The position numbers and the translations under genes were made by a program. A DNA stretch of 64,000 nt from Isoetes taiwanensis (taxonomy: Eukaryota; Streptophyta; Lycopodiopsida; Isoetales; Isoetaceae), in assembly GCA_021234155.1 (NCBI GenBank), contig JAJEKV010000039.1, positions 9,871,077-9,935,076 on the forward strand, given 5' to 3'. This document shows positions 21,148 through 32,563 of the stretch, one piece after another. A model generated the notes under the pieces. The model did no database searches, was not told where the DNA came from, and saw only the letters and a program-made list of their open reading frames with translations. Numbering within the stretch: position 1 is the stretch's first letter; every line of letters begins with the position of its first letter.

Positions 21148-23504
21148 GAGGTGTACCTCTTCAAGGACAGTCAGGCAGTTGGCAAAGGAGCCATGGGAGA
21201 CAGGGAGCGATGCCATTTTAAAGACATCCCGGATGGACTTGTGAGTGTTGGTGTTCTAGCTGTGTTTGAGGGGCACCATATTCTCTGCCGGCCTACTCCA
21301 GATGCAAAAACTTTAGGAGAGGCCTTGGGTTCCTTCATTCTCTAGAGGGAAGGTGTGTCCTCGACTCCAATGTGGTGGACGTGCCATCAGCATCCAAAAG
21401 ACAGCGCGTGGGAAGCTAACAAGGTACACGCTATTTGAGACTGACTGCGAAATTTGGCACTCTTGTGATGCCATCCCTGCAGGAAAGGGATTTATATCCT
21501 TCACTGGTCCAGACGATGCAGTATGTGACCAGTTCTTGGGTATGAAGACCGTAGGAATGTCTGTTACTGAGGGCTTTCCCCTTCCGACGGAGGTGAACTT
21601 CTGGTGTCAGGCATGTTTGACAGTGCCTAAAGCAGGCATGCTTGTGAGGTGGAATAATGATCTAGTTAAGGTTAGTGGAGTGAAGGTGTCTGATATTTTA
21701 AGTGCAGCACCAGTAGAACATCATGATACGACATCAAGCCAGGGTAGCTCGGAGCTTGAGAAGCATCCGCAATACGAGAAGCATAAATACACCTTCCATT
21801 TTCGTCAGCCAAAGAAGGCATCAAAGCCTCCAAAGATCGATAGACTCACAACCAATGAAGCCATCTTGAGGTATAGGAAGACCATGTGTTGCAAACAGAG
21901 ATGCTATGAGAAATTCACTAGGGATCAAACTATAAACATGCGAAAGGATTTCTTCGCCATGAAATTGAGTGACAGGGTCACTTTTGTGTATGATATGTTA
22001 GACAACAATATGAAGGGTAGAAGGGTCCATCGGCTAATCTTGCAAGGCGTGACTGTTTGTGAGAGAGCTTGGTACCTTGGTCTTAGGATTTTAAAGTTGG
22101 GGTCTCTCAAGTGGAAGGCACAATTCCGCTTTGGTGCTCGCAAAGCTGAGCATGGCAATTCAGGCACGATGAAAGCTCGTGCGGCAACCTTGGCCTCGGA
22201 GGCTGTTTTCTCCATGTTTGTCAAGGAAAATTGTGAATCCTTACCTCACCATCGCAGGAGGAATGAAGACAGGATTCGAGAAAACGTGAGGAAGTTGCCT
22301 GCAATGTTTACGAAGACCTGCATTCTCGAAGAGGTCAACACAGAAGTGATGGCACTCACAAGCAAGAAGGTGTCTCCTTCATAGGACGTGGAGGCGTAGC
22401 TTCACGGATGTCAGTATTGCTAAGAAGATTGCATTCTCCAAGTGTGACACTTGCAAGGTTATCCGCACGAAGCTGTTGAAGACCAAGGATGAGGCTGAAA
22501 GGAGAATATTGCATGATCAGAGAAGGGCACATAGACTTCATACGTGCAATCTCAACACGCCAGTGCCATACCTTATTGATAAGGTTCCAGATTGGAAAGG
22601 TTTCATAGAAGGGTATATCCCTGATGGGGAAGATAGATTGACTGGTCACACTGGCCCTCTGACCTTTAGGTTCGCTATGAATGGTGACTGGCCTGTCATG
22701 TACCACAAGGCACGTCCTACGTTCGTGGATTGGTTACCTGCCGCAGGAATAAGAATGTAGAAAGAAGGAGAGGATGGGAAACTCCTAATGCCATCTGGAA
22801 ATCCGAAGATGTTAGCACCTAAGAGCTCGGTGAAAGACCTTGGTCAGCTCCGAAACAGTATCCATAAGCATATCCTCCACTAGGTTGCATGCTCGACGAA
22901 TAATAAGGGCACTCCAGAGATGGCCAAATATACAGCACAATTTACGCCGACAATTGAATATTGGATGGGACTCTTGCAACATCTGGGTAACATCACCAAC
23001 GTGGAAGGTCCTTACGAGGACTTTTGGCCGCACACTATGTAAGATAGACTTGACATACCTGATGTGGTAGCTGTGGTGGAGCCAATTGCAACCATCACTC
23101 CTGCTTATGTTGGTCCATTGAAGGATAAGCCCATACCAGAATTCAATCCATTCACGGATTTGAAGAAGGGCATGTTTGTAATGGCGCATCCTGATGACGT
23201 CTTGTGCCCGACATGGGTAGGGTATGCTACAGAGGAACCCCAAATGGATGATAAGAAAGACAATTTCGAGACTATCCAGGTCACTTGGTGGGAGCCTGTC
23301 CCTGTTAGGAACCAGGTGTTCCCAACCAACTATGTCAATTGTTGGAAGAAGAGATGGAGGCCGACGACTGCTAGTGACCGCATTGAGATAGAGAGTATCG
23401 ACTACGCTTGGAGTCCTTCGAATAAGAAGAAGCTACCAAACACTGTCAAGATTCCTACGCTTGTTGTCGAAGCATATGCGACACTTGCTGGGGATGTATG
23501 TTAG
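21148..23504 (+). pseudogene. multidomain gene, C-terminal part: Cys clusters and reader-like end
   Basis: After an acceptor TTTTTTTGTGTAG the frame opens with EVYLFKDSQAVGKGAMGDRE and runs to a stop near 21345. A shifted frame (21353-22384) holds MCCKQRCYEKF, then KLSDRVTFVYDMLDNN, VTVCERAWYLGLRIL and KWKAQFRFGARKAEHGN. After another shift the frame from about 22395 to 23504 is one reading with in-frame stops near 22758, 22880 and 23039. It holds a zinc-binding-like FSKCDTCK, AEYW-type helices and a C-terminal module GMFVMAHPDD-WVGYA-VTWWEPVP-NCWKKRW that resembles a small barrel chromatin reader. Cys-rich and KCxxC modules of this kind occur in transposase-like proteins, but no DDE triad was found. 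Intron 18653-21147 joins it in phase to the 17030 part. Confidence 0.55.
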
Positions 23505-24420
23505 TGTTATGGAAGCACTTGTTTTATAAAAAGTCCACAATTTAAGGTATTGTCCATATTTAATGAAACTGCGCTTAAACTATTGTCCCAAACCATTCAT
23601 TAATGCTTGCGCATGATACGATTCTTGACTTTCTGGGATGCTTATATGATCTTGAAATAATATTTTATAGTACATAAATAAGATCAACTAGAATTCACAA
23701 CATTACAACATCATCCCCGTTGATGCACAAGATTGAGAAAGAGATAGTCTTCCAGATACAAAGAATATAGGAGCACAATTAACCGCCCAACCGGATCCAC
23801 TGGGTTATGGCAAAACACAAGCACTATGGCAAGTACAAAGCTCTGGATTCTGGTTTACTAGCCCTAAACACTAATCTCGCTACTCCAACTAGCCACAGAT
23901 CAGAAAGCAATTGCAAATCTGTAATGTCGCTATAGCAGTAATCTGCGGCCTCTTGTCACATTTTCGGCCATTACTCCCACATATGGATGAACTACGAGAT
24001 GTGCCCCTCCAATTCAAAAACTAGACTCCAACCTGGTTCCAATGAAGTAAAAGTGTTCTTAATTGGAGCATTGGTTGCGGAGATATCTCTAACTGAAGTT
24101 TAGGTTCTATTTATAGATCTCTCTACGACTTTAGTCTTTTTTAGCAGGCAGTTGCCTTTTATATCAAAATATCACATTGCCTTTAATTAGAATACATGAC
24201 TTATCATATGGGATATTATCTATGGTCTTTTTCTCAACTAATAATCATCCCAATGATAGTGCCTCGACGCCTTCCATAAATATCAATAGGATTAATATTC
24301 ACATACTATTTGCCATACTTTTGCCATATTTCCATAAGCCATTTGCCTTTAAAATGTAGTTTATTGGCTCTATGAAAGGGTCTTTGTGAAGTTTCCAGCA
24401 TCAAACACCCAAATCACTAG
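23505..24420. other. non-coding stretch, no gene seen
   Basis: AT-rich sequence after the stop codon of the broken gene. No ORF resembles a protein and no repeat structure was seen. Confidence 0.5.
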
Positions 24421-24424
24421 CAAT

Positions 24425-26080
24425 ATTGAAGTACGATAGAGTTGCCCTCTATCTCCTACACTCTTTGGCTTGTACATTGATCAATTGGAAGAATGGCCTG
24501 GTCAACATGGGGCCTGCATTTAGCACACTATATCATCAGACAACTTATGTATGCTGATGATGTTTTTCTTATGGCACATATCGCTGCTATATGCAACAAC
24601 ATTTATATGCTCTTTACAGTTTTTGCGAGAGCATAGGCCTGCATGTTAATCTCTAAAAGTCCAAGCTCTTGGTAGTTCAATCTTCTCGGCATATTGTTCC
24701 AACTTTGTACTATGATAGCCACGAAGTTGCAATTGTAGATAGCTACACGTATCTTGGTATAGAGTTCCATAAGGACACACTTTGGGAACAGTGTATTACC
24801 AAACTTTTTACTGCTGGTTGGAAAGCACTCTATACAATGCAAAATAATTGTTTTCGAGCAGAGATTCTTGATTGACGGAAAGCCCACTTGTTTCGGGTTT
24901 TGGTAGAACCTGTTTTACTGTATAGTTCTCCATTAGTACTAGTGCTTGGGAGAGCTTGGAATGAGTGCAAAAGTCCTTACTCGCTTACAGCCTAGGAGTC
25001 AAAACTACGGTGCCCTATGCTATTCTTTTACAAGAGATAGGTTTTTCGCCTCTTCAATATTCTATTATAAAGCGCCATCTCCACTATATCAGCAAGGTGC
25101 ATCACGTGGATGATGATACCTACCCTCTTCTTGCGCTTGCCATGGCTGAATCTCTTCAGGGTTTGAAACGATGTTAGAAGGAGAATTGTAATGCATGGTT
25201 TGCCCGCTGGTCTGTGCAACCAGAACATTGCATGGTGCTTGCTAGTCCTGATCCTGAGCTTTTGCAACAATATCTCGATGGCCATTTCTCTCAGAAGATG
25301 TGGGATGCAGTTACCTTAGCCCAAGTTAAAACTGGTTCATTATCATGCACATATAGATTCCACTTTGGGGTAAAAGCATGTTAAGGTGTACCACTTTTGG
25401 AACCTGCAAAAGTACATACACTAGGTACTTCAGAACTGGGTACTTTCTCATTTTTCTTTTCATTAAAACTAGTACAAAATTTCAAAATAAAAGTCAAGAA
25501 CGTGTTAATATTCAAAGTTATAATAAATATAATGCTATTGAAGACCAAAATATATATAAAAGTTCTAAAATGTATTTTTTATTGACATATTACATAGGTA
25601 CCCAGTACCCAGTCCTGGGTACCTTTTTAGGTACCTTTTTGGTCACTAAATAATACTTTTTAAGGGACACCCTAACATGCTTTTACCCTTTGGCACCAGG
25701 ACCACAATCTTATTTGCTTGCTTCCTTGTCCAGGAGAAAGCTTGTAGCTATTGCATCAATTCGCACAACGTCCCACAAGCTACGGATCGAGACATGTAGA
25801 TGGGAGCGGTCGCAATTGCCACGAGAAGCGAGATTATGTGCATGTTGCCAGTTACAGGTTCTTGAAGATGAAATCCATACTCTGCTAAGATGTCCTGCTT
25901 TTGAGATGGCCATGAATCGTTATTTGACTTTTGCATTCCATTCCACGCTTCCACAACTTCTCAGAGCCTCATCTGTGCATGACTTGGCATTATACATACT
26001 TGAGGTTCTAGATGAGCATCTTCAACTATTGAACCTTCAGTACTCATCATCGTCTACTTATATTTTCTTCTTGCTTGTCT
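24425..26080 (+). pseudogene. non-LTR retrotransposon reverse transcriptase, decayed
   Basis: Across several frames the plus strand keeps the order of a LINE reverse transcriptase. It shows CPLSPTLFGLYIDQLEEW (motif after the catalytic loop), MYADDVFLMA at about 24547 (the catalytic YADD), a thumb-like VDSYTYLGIEFHKDTLWEQC, and a C-terminal SHKLRIETCRW then RLCACCQLQVLEDEIHTLLR-CP zinc-binding stretch. Many frameshifts and stops interrupt it. The last part, 25690-26080, is open but lacks a start. It is split at 25368-25688 by a MITE. The C-terminal EDE-H-LLRCP pattern differs from the L1-type element at 27.8-35.7 kb, so this is another family. Confidence 0.75.
25368..25688. mobile_element. 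MITE, 321 bp, TSD TTTG, inside the RT pseudogene
   Basis: Terminal inverted repeats GGGTAAAAGCATGTTAAGGTGT and, on the other strand, a copy with one change lie at the two ends. TTTG flanks both sides (25364-25367 and 25689-25692). Removing the element joins the reverse-transcriptase frame across the site. The interior is AT-rich, with GGTACC/GGGTACC words and no gene. A TSD of 4 bp does not decide the superfamily. Confidence 0.85.
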
Positions 26081-26414
26081 AGTATCATCATTACTGCAAA
26101 GGTTTTTCCCTTGAAAACATTTCGAGGGAGGGGTTTTGTAATCCTAGTAGTAATGGTTGTACTAGGCCATTGTATGATCCCATGGACTCTTGGCTCCTTG
26201 GATGTCGAAATTCTATTTTATTCATTCAATGGCTACCATTTGAAGAATTTTGGATTTACAATGAAATAATATACACATGATAGAAGGAAAATGCGGACTC
26301 AATTTTTGGGTTAATATGCCAAGCTCGTCTTCTCAACACCCCGCAGAAAGTAAACAATATGCCCATATGCCTCATTACAAGAAAATAAGAAAAAAATATA
26401 TATTATGCGTTTAA
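26081..26414. other. 3' flank of the RT pseudogene
   Basis: Possible 3' UTR of the retrotransposon remnant. No poly(A) tract or target duplication was recognised. Confidence 0.35.
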
Positions 26415-26790
26415 GAAATTTAGGGGAGGTTCACACCATAGGGTTAAGTTAAGTTAAATTTTAAATTAACTATTTGCTAGTTATCTTAAATTAAAAGAAA
26501 ATAAAAATTTGGTTCATACCATTGGTTATTTTCACTAGTAACATAACCAATTCCATTAAAATCACCTTCGCACATAATCCGTTATGTCAAAATTTTTAAT
26601 ATAACAGATTCCATTAAATATACCTTTACATCATAATCTGTTATGTTAAGATTTTTAATATAACGGATTCCGTTAAATATATTTTCACACTATAATCCGT
26701 TATATTAAATCTTTTCATATAACGGATTCCGTTAATTATAGCTTCACACCATAATCCGTTATGTTAACCCTTTTTAACATAACAATACAC
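26415..26790. repeat. 59-bp minisatellite with palindromic AACGGATTCCGTTA core
   Basis: The word CATAATCCGTTATGTT recurs at 26573, 26632, 26691 and 26750, exactly 59 bp apart. Each unit also holds a TAACGGATTCCGTTA palindrome, so the unit is a nested set of inverted words. The stretch before it (26415-26520) starts GGGGAGGTTCACACCATAGG, close to the end of the element at 37060-37325, so the array may sit in a MITE. Confidence 0.8.
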
Positions 26791-27472
26791 CCACTTGATC
26801 TATCAGATGCTATTTTGGCTGTGGACTTTGAATCTACCATATGCCAAAAGCTGTTCTCCAATTTTGTCCATGATATAAACCACATGCGAGGTCAAGGAGA
26901 TATAAATGCACCATAAATTTGTTATGCAATTATTAGATGTTGGGCATGCGAACATATGCAAGATATTTATCGTGCAAAAAGCTTCTGAAAGGCAACTTCT
27001 CTTATTAGGTGCTAAGGCACAATCCCTTCCTTTCTTCGTCTATGATTTATTCTAATGGTTGGCATGTGACAGACAAAGACACGTGATTTTTGCAACATAA
27101 GAGAGCAGATATAATGGTTGATGGCATATACCTTGTAGTCTCTATTGGCAATGTAATTTAAGTTTGATACTATCTACAAAGTTTTTCTTTATCATCATAA
27201 TAGAAATTAACTATATTACATTTTCCATTATATAGATAAACATTCTGATTGTTGGAGGACAATTCTGAACCACAAGATGTCTTTATATGTTAATCAATCA
27301 ATCATTCCTAAGCCACCACTATTGCTATTAAAAGACATTTCTGGCATTCCGTATGTTATGCAAAAGCTAGATCAAATAACATATGGATCCCAAGATACAC
27401 AGCAATGATTGCGCAAAGTTAATCAGTTTACCAGTTTTAAGTGATTTTGCAGCAATTTCAGACATTTCTTAA
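26791..27472. other. mostly non-coding; short PPR-like fragment
   Basis: No gene. A segment at about 27376-27412 on the plus strand (AACATATGGATCCCAAGATA and following) is nearly the same as the minus strand at 36197-36233 inside the PPR pseudogene and reads NIWIPRYTAMIA there. It is a small inverted fragment of that gene. Confidence 0.4.
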
Positions 27473-27747
27473 TTAAATTAGTGGTGACGAGATCTCCCAA
27501 CTAACACTTACGTTCCTAAAATCCACTTTGTGATCCATGTTATCTGCAGCATAAATATTTGAAAGAAGGATGAGGGCTGGAGCATTTCTAGGCCCTAAGT
27601 TGAGAATGTGCATTAAGGTACATTTTGCAAGTTGCATATCACAATGAATATTGCAATCAGCAAGAAAGATGGTCCATATCACATCATTAGGCTCCTGGAG
27701 CATGCCCTCCAGCAAGTCATTTGCTGCACTCAAGAAACCTGCTTGAC
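27473..27747 (-). pseudogene. PPR pseudogene, C-terminal part (3' of the LINE)
   Basis: The minus strand reads GFLSAANDLLEGMLQEPNDV, then WTIFLADCNIHCDMQLAKC and LILLSNIYAADNM. This is the end motif region of a PLS-class PPR protein (the E-domain pattern W-LL-C-IH and YVLLSNIYA). PPR proteins bind organellar RNA for editing, splicing or stability. The upstream part lies at 35707-36300; the two are separated by the LINE. When LINE and one target copy are left out, the reading passes from LTNLL to CQAGFLSAA without a break. The C-terminus past the SNIYA motif is lost. Confidence 0.75.
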
Positions 27748-27757
27748 AAAGGAGGTT
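27748..27757. repeat. LINE target-site duplication, 3' side
   Basis: AAAGGAGGTT, next to the poly(A) tail (poly T on this strand). The same 10 bp lie at 35697-35706. Confidence 0.85.
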
Positions 27758-28089
27758 TTTTTTTTTTTTTTTTGAAGGTACGAGATGATTTTTTCATTAA
27801 TTAAGGCAAAACATACAAAATATAGTTAAGTCCCATGAAGACTTAACCATAGAAAATGTGAACTGATGAATAGGAAATTATGTTAACAAGTTTCTGTAGC
27901 AGAAGTAGTCCCGAAAATCCTGTGGATATGATGTTAAGAGTAGGCAGCAACTTAACTCCATCAGAATGTGACATCTGATGTAGAAGATCTTCAATAGTTT
28001 CCAGATATGTGATAGTTGAAGACAAATGTCAAAGTTTTCCGGTGTAAGAATCCCAAAAAGAGTCTTGAAAAAAGTTCTCCACGAATTCT
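27758..28089 (-). other. LINE 3' UTR and poly(A) tail
   Basis: No open frame of note. It ends in about 17 A (minus strand) at the target duplication. Confidence 0.75.
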
Positions 28090-28701
28090 TCATGCCAATC
28101 CTTTTGCTAAAAGTACTAATTGACCTGCATTCACAAAAAGAATTCTTGCATTCAAAAAGGAGCCAATGCTGTCAATTTCTGATATGATAGTAGTGGAAGG
28201 GATAGTAGGAATTTTTGTGTCATGTGGATCATTGGAGAAGAAGAGCAGATTAAAACGGTTTGTGAAATTTGAGGTAGTGCCAAGAATATAGGAAGGTGCA
28301 TGCCATAGCTCATCTCTGATCAATCTGTAGTAATCTGACTGTACCATAAGCAGTATAAGTGTACCATAACTATCAGCAAGCATTCTGTGAGTGTAGTATA
28401 ATTCTCTATATCTTAGAAACTGCCTTTCAGTGAAATTTTGATTGTACTTCTCAATGAACCTGAACATGAAGACCATTTGCATAACTTCCCTTGAAAATAT
28501 TTCTGCCCAAACCCTTTCAGCTGTTTTCTTGACCTCTTCATCTTTTCTCCTTTGCCAGACTGACCACTGATTAGTAGGGGGATAGCAGACCTGATGTTCA
28601 TGCAATCTCTCCACCCCATATCTATCAACTTCATTTCTCAGAGACTCTCCATCCTTGGAGACAAAGTATCTGTTCGTGTAAGGCCCTCTGCACAACTCCA
28701 T
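28090..28701 (-). CDS. LINE ORF3, 203 aa, intact, unknown function
   Basis: The frame starts at an ATG at 28701, 20 nt after the ORF2 stop at 28721, and stays open for 203 codons while the neighbouring ORF2 has frameshifts. The start MELCRGPYTNRYFVSKDGE is followed by a charged, helix-forming middle (NQWSVWQRRKDEEVKKTAER, then REVMQMVFMFRFIEKYNQNF and RYRELYYTHRMLADSYG) and a more hydrophobic C-terminal part. I see no known domain, signal peptide or zinc motif. Plant L1-type elements usually end after the ORF2 zinc-binding region. It could be a captured host gene or a lineage-specific LINE gene. A longer upstream extension of this frame overlaps ORF2 and is not needed. Confidence 0.6.
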   Translation of the reverse strand: MELCRGPYTNRYFVSKDGESLRNEVDRYGVERLHEHQVCYPPTNQWSVWQRRKDEEVKKTAERVWAEIFSREVMQMVFMFRFIEKYNQNFTERQFLRYRELYYTHRMLADSYGTLILLMVQSDYYRLIRDELWHAPSYILGTTSNFTNRFNLLFFSNDPHDTKIPTIPSTTIISEIDSIGSFLNARILFVNAGQLVLLAKGLA

Positions 28702-28720
28702 GTATCCTATGAAAAGGAAC

Positions 28721-29990
28721 TTAATTAGTATTTGTAAATGAAAGTGTTGAGATGAATAATTTATAATACCCCACAAATTCACCAATTTGATCCCAGGACC
28801 TGTCATAATTGTCAGCAAAAGTTCTCCTATGTGCAGTAGCACAGAGCTCAATGTCATATTTAATATGTAGCTTAATCCAAGTAATAGAAAACCTTTTCTT
28901 ACCATATAGACACCTATTTCTCGATTTCCAAATATTCCACAGAGTTAGAAATGCAATGGTATTCTTGTAATTATCATTTCCTTGCATGAAATTAAGAATG
29001 GAAGAGGTATCATAATTGTCAAAGTATCTATTAAACCACAACCAAAGGGGATCTAATTTTGAGCAAAAGAAAATATGTTCCAAATTCTCAACATTATTGC
29101 AGTTAAGAGGACAGTTTGGTGAGGCATTAGGATTTCTACTGGCCACAACTTGAAGACAGGGAACACTTTTATTTGCAATCAACCAAGCAAAGAAGGAAAC
29201 CTTTCTTGAAGCATAGGATCTCCATACATTTCTGATTAGAGATTTAGTAACAGCAGAGTTTATGTTCCAAGCAATGGATGACTTAGGAAGATCAGGCCTT
29301 TGATCTAAGAAATTGTAAATATCCTTGACCTTGTAATTTGATTTCTTATTAAGCATCCATTAAGGCCACTATTGGGCAAAATAGAGAAGGGACAATTTCC
29401 AACAATGTTCCCGATGTGCTTGTAAACCTTTTGTCAAGTATGTGTTCCCCTTATTTTGATCTTGAGATTTGACCAAGTAATCCATCCGCCATTATGCCCC
29501 ACGAGATCACCCAAATTATTAAAGCCCTTGAGGTACCATTTCTTGTAAATCGAGGATGTTTCAAGGCCAAAGACATGGTTGGGATGATCCTTGAAAGTAG
29601 GAGACCGAGAAAATAGACATGTCCAGGAATGAAAATTTTGGCTCTCGATCAAACTTGAAAGCTAAATAGATATTATTCCGGCCTTAATAATGTTTCTCAT
29701 AAGAGGGGACATATTGGCTGCTAAGGAGACTTCACAAAAAAGCGAGAATTTGGTAAGTCATGAGGAATTGAGGGATGACCGAGAAGGAGAGCTTTTTTGT
29801 GAGCCGATATCGATGAATTTAGATGCTACACTCGTATGCGAGCCATTTAAAGCTTTCCAAACAAATTTCCACCGCTAGGGCTTGGGCCTGTTTATGAATA
29901 TTTTTACAAGCAAGACCACCCTCTTTTTTATGCACGGTGATAGTATTCCAATTGACTAGATTATTACCATTCCAAATGAAGTTCTAATAA
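28721..29990 (-). pseudogene. LINE ORF2, C-terminal part
   Basis: After the reverse transcriptase the frame shifts near 29985 into FIWNGNNLVNWNTITVHKKE, GGLACKNIHKQAQALAVEI, the usual connection region of plant LINEs. A broken stretch follows, and then 29356-28721 is open. This last part is the zf-RVT domain: RNVWRSYASRKVSFFAWLIA, then CPLNCNNVENLEHIFFC with the Cys/His zinc ligands, and WLWF. It ends in a normal stop at 28721. Several frameshifts lie between 29800 and 29360. Confidence 0.8.
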
Positions 29991-31790
29991 TTTTCTCAAT
30001 CTGCTTAAAAGCGGAGGCTAGAGCAACTAAAGCAAAGAGAGAGAAATAGATATGAGAGCTGGTAAGAACTTGATTGGCAATTACAACTCGGCCCGCCAAA
30101 GATAAAGTATTTTTATAGATATGAAGCTTAGCTCTGATCTTTTCAATGATTGGGGACCATAGACCAGAGAGGTTTGGATTTAGAGACAAAGGCATGCCAA
30201 GAAGTTTGGTAACCTCTGAAGTTTTGATAATTTTAATTCCTGCCACATATGAATTGTCACTGTCACTTATCATAACACACTTAGATAAATTTAAATCCAC
30301 TCCTGAAGCTGCACTGAATTGACTCAAAAGATCCATGAAGAAAGCAATATTTTTAGCATTATTTTCAAGAAAGGAGAAGGTGTCATCAGCATATTGTTGA
30401 ATACAGAGAGTTTCAGGGGAGTTCGGGAGTTTAAGACCAGAAATATTGCCAATATTTTGATGGTACTTAATTGCTTTAGTGAGCAATTCAGCCACCACAA
30501 TAAATAGATAAGGTGCCAGTGGACAACCTTGTCTAACCCCTCTCTCCAGAGGAAAGAAGGGACTAGGAGAGCCATTGATGAGAACAACAGAGTTAGATCT
30601 GAGATTTAAACCCATAATTAGCTGAATCATTCTATCATGGAAGCCTAGCTTTTTCATAGCAAACTCAATAAAATCCCATCTGATATTGTGAAATGCCCTT
30701 TTGAAATCCAATTTAAGCAGAATACAGTTTTGGCTTGATATTTTATTCCAATGCAATCCTTCCATGGCAGCAATGTAATTTTCTAAAATGAATCTGTTTG
30801 GAAGAAAAGCACACTGATTTCCACTAATACATTTTTGCAGATAATCCTTAATTCTTGAGGCAATGATTTTAGCACAAATCTTATATGTAGAATTTGTTAA
30901 GGAAATAGGCCTCCAATCAGAGAAATCAGAAGGTCTCTCAACTTTGGGAATCAGGGAAATAAAACCACTAGCAATCGAGGGATGAAGATGATTAGATTCC
31001 CAAAATCCCTTTATGAAATGCATAATGTCATTTTGCATTAAATCCCAGAACATAAGAAAGAATTCAGGGGGAAAGCCATCTGGCCCTGGAGATTTTTCAT
31101 GTTTGAAACTTTTTAAGACAGATAAGACTTCATCAGAGCTTGGAACATTAGATAGAGAAATATCCATTTGGCAGTGATCATTTGGGATAATGGCATCAAT
31201 CAAATCAGTGAAAGCCTTAGCATTGTTGACAGCAGTAGCATCCAAATTATTTTGCTTAGAGAACAGAGCAGAATATTTAGAGTAGAAGAAATTTGAGATA
31301 TCTGAGGGGTTATTTAGAATATCCCCAGAGTCACTTTTGATTTCAGAGATAGAGTTTTTTATCTGCCTAGCTTTAGCAACTCTAAAAAAGAATTTGGTGC
31401 TACCAGAATCCATATCATTCGAGTATTTAACCTTGCACCTAATGGCAGCCCCTTTGGCTTCAATTTCCTCAATTGTTCTGATTTTCCTCTCAAGGTTTTC
31501 TTCTTGAAGATGTAAATTAGGATTAAGGGGATCATCAAGCAAAGCCAATCTGATATCTCTCATATGTTGGAGAAGAATTTTTTTCTCCTTGATTCTTTCA
31601 GTATTAACCTTTTTAGTCCACTCCTTTATCCAAGATTTGGAAGCCTTAAGGTTGGAGTAAAAGCTCTTCATGGACATATGATCAGAAACTCTATTTAGCT
31701 TAGAATAAAATTCTCTGAATTCATTACAGAAAGAATTATTATGAAGCAAACTAGAGTTAAATTTGTAAGGGATATTTCGGATCTAGGGAC
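29956..31790 (-). pseudogene. LINE ORF2, reverse transcriptase domain
   Basis: The longest open frame of the window (about 597 codons). In order it holds KSPGPDGFPPEFF, LIPKVERPSDFSDWRPISL, LKLDFKRAFHNIRWDF (catalytic Asp), RGVRQGCPLAPYLF and QYADDTFSFLE (catalytic Asp pair), then LLGMPLS and the thumb LAGRVVIANQVLTS. This is the full set of non-LTR reverse-transcriptase motifs of plant L1 elements. The frame from the endonuclease part shifts by one base near 31780, and there is a shift at the end near 29985, so ORF2 is not translatable as one protein. Confidence 0.9.
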
Positions 31791-32513
31791 GTATATTTGA
31801 TCTTTGAGTGGGACGGGGAATTGAGGTTGATGATCTGAAATAACAAATGGACTCATCAATGAAAACATAGGCATTATCCCGAAATTTGAGCTAGAGATAT
31901 TCAGATAAAATCTATCAAAACCGAGAAAACTCTTGCATCTCCTTTTCTTTTGTTTGACCAGGGTAAATTTAGCGTAAGAGGAAGGAATTTGAAGCAAAGA
32001 GTTATCATCAATAAGGTTATTCCATCTAGTTTTTTCCAGTCTGGTCATGTTAATCTTGTTTCCCAATTTTTGATCCCAATTTGGAGTGTTATTAAAGTCC
32101 CCAGCAACAATCCAATCAATAATGTTTTGAGCTCTCATCCAATTATTGATTTCCAACCATAGAACTTCTCTTTCTTTAGGATTAGTTGAAGCATAGACAT
32201 TTATGAGACCAAAGGGTTTATCCTTGATCATAAAAGTAGTACACTGCCACATTCTGCTTGGACTGTTATAGAAGAAATCTGTGTTTAAATTACTCCAAAT
32301 CATGCATAAACCCCCAGAAGTACCCTCAGCCTCAATCCATATAGAAGAACTACCAGGCAATATCCATTCCCCTAAATTAGCACATTCAAATTTTTGAAGT
32401 TTTAATTCTTGGAGAAGAATTATGTCAGCTTTGTAGGATCTAATTTGGGAAATAGCTCTCCTTCTTTTTAGAGCTCCCTTAATACCCCTTAGATTCCAAG
32501 ATAGGATCTTCAT
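31780..32513 (-). pseudogene. LINE ORF2, AP endonuclease domain
   Basis: The ORF2 start is MKILSWNLRGIKG at 32513. The endonuclease motifs follow: ILLQELK (metal-binding Glu), VYAS, WIVAGDFNNTP (catalytic Asp/Asn) and SDHQP (catalytic Asp-His) near residues 225-230. This nicks the target DNA for target-primed reverse transcription. The domain is uninterrupted up to the shift near 31780. Confidence 0.9.
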
Positions 32514-32563
32514 GGATTAAGGTAGGTAAAAAGTAAATAAGAGGAATCTATCTGCACTTGCCC

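Noticed and set aside
20445-21216. Minus-strand ORFs in array 3 with repeated Gly-His-Pro-Pro-Asn-Leu-Pro peptides
   Set aside because: 72-bp units keep a frame open by period alone; no start, domain or conservation is seen.
21353-23504. A DDE transposase
   Set aside because: The Cys clusters recall transposase-like proteins, but I could not find three acidic residues in a convincing DDE context, so the name would go too far.
28701-28905. Extension of LINE ORF3 to an upstream ATG at 28905
   Set aside because: This part overlaps the ORF2 zinc-binding domain in another frame, and the better start is the ATG at 28701 just after ORF2.
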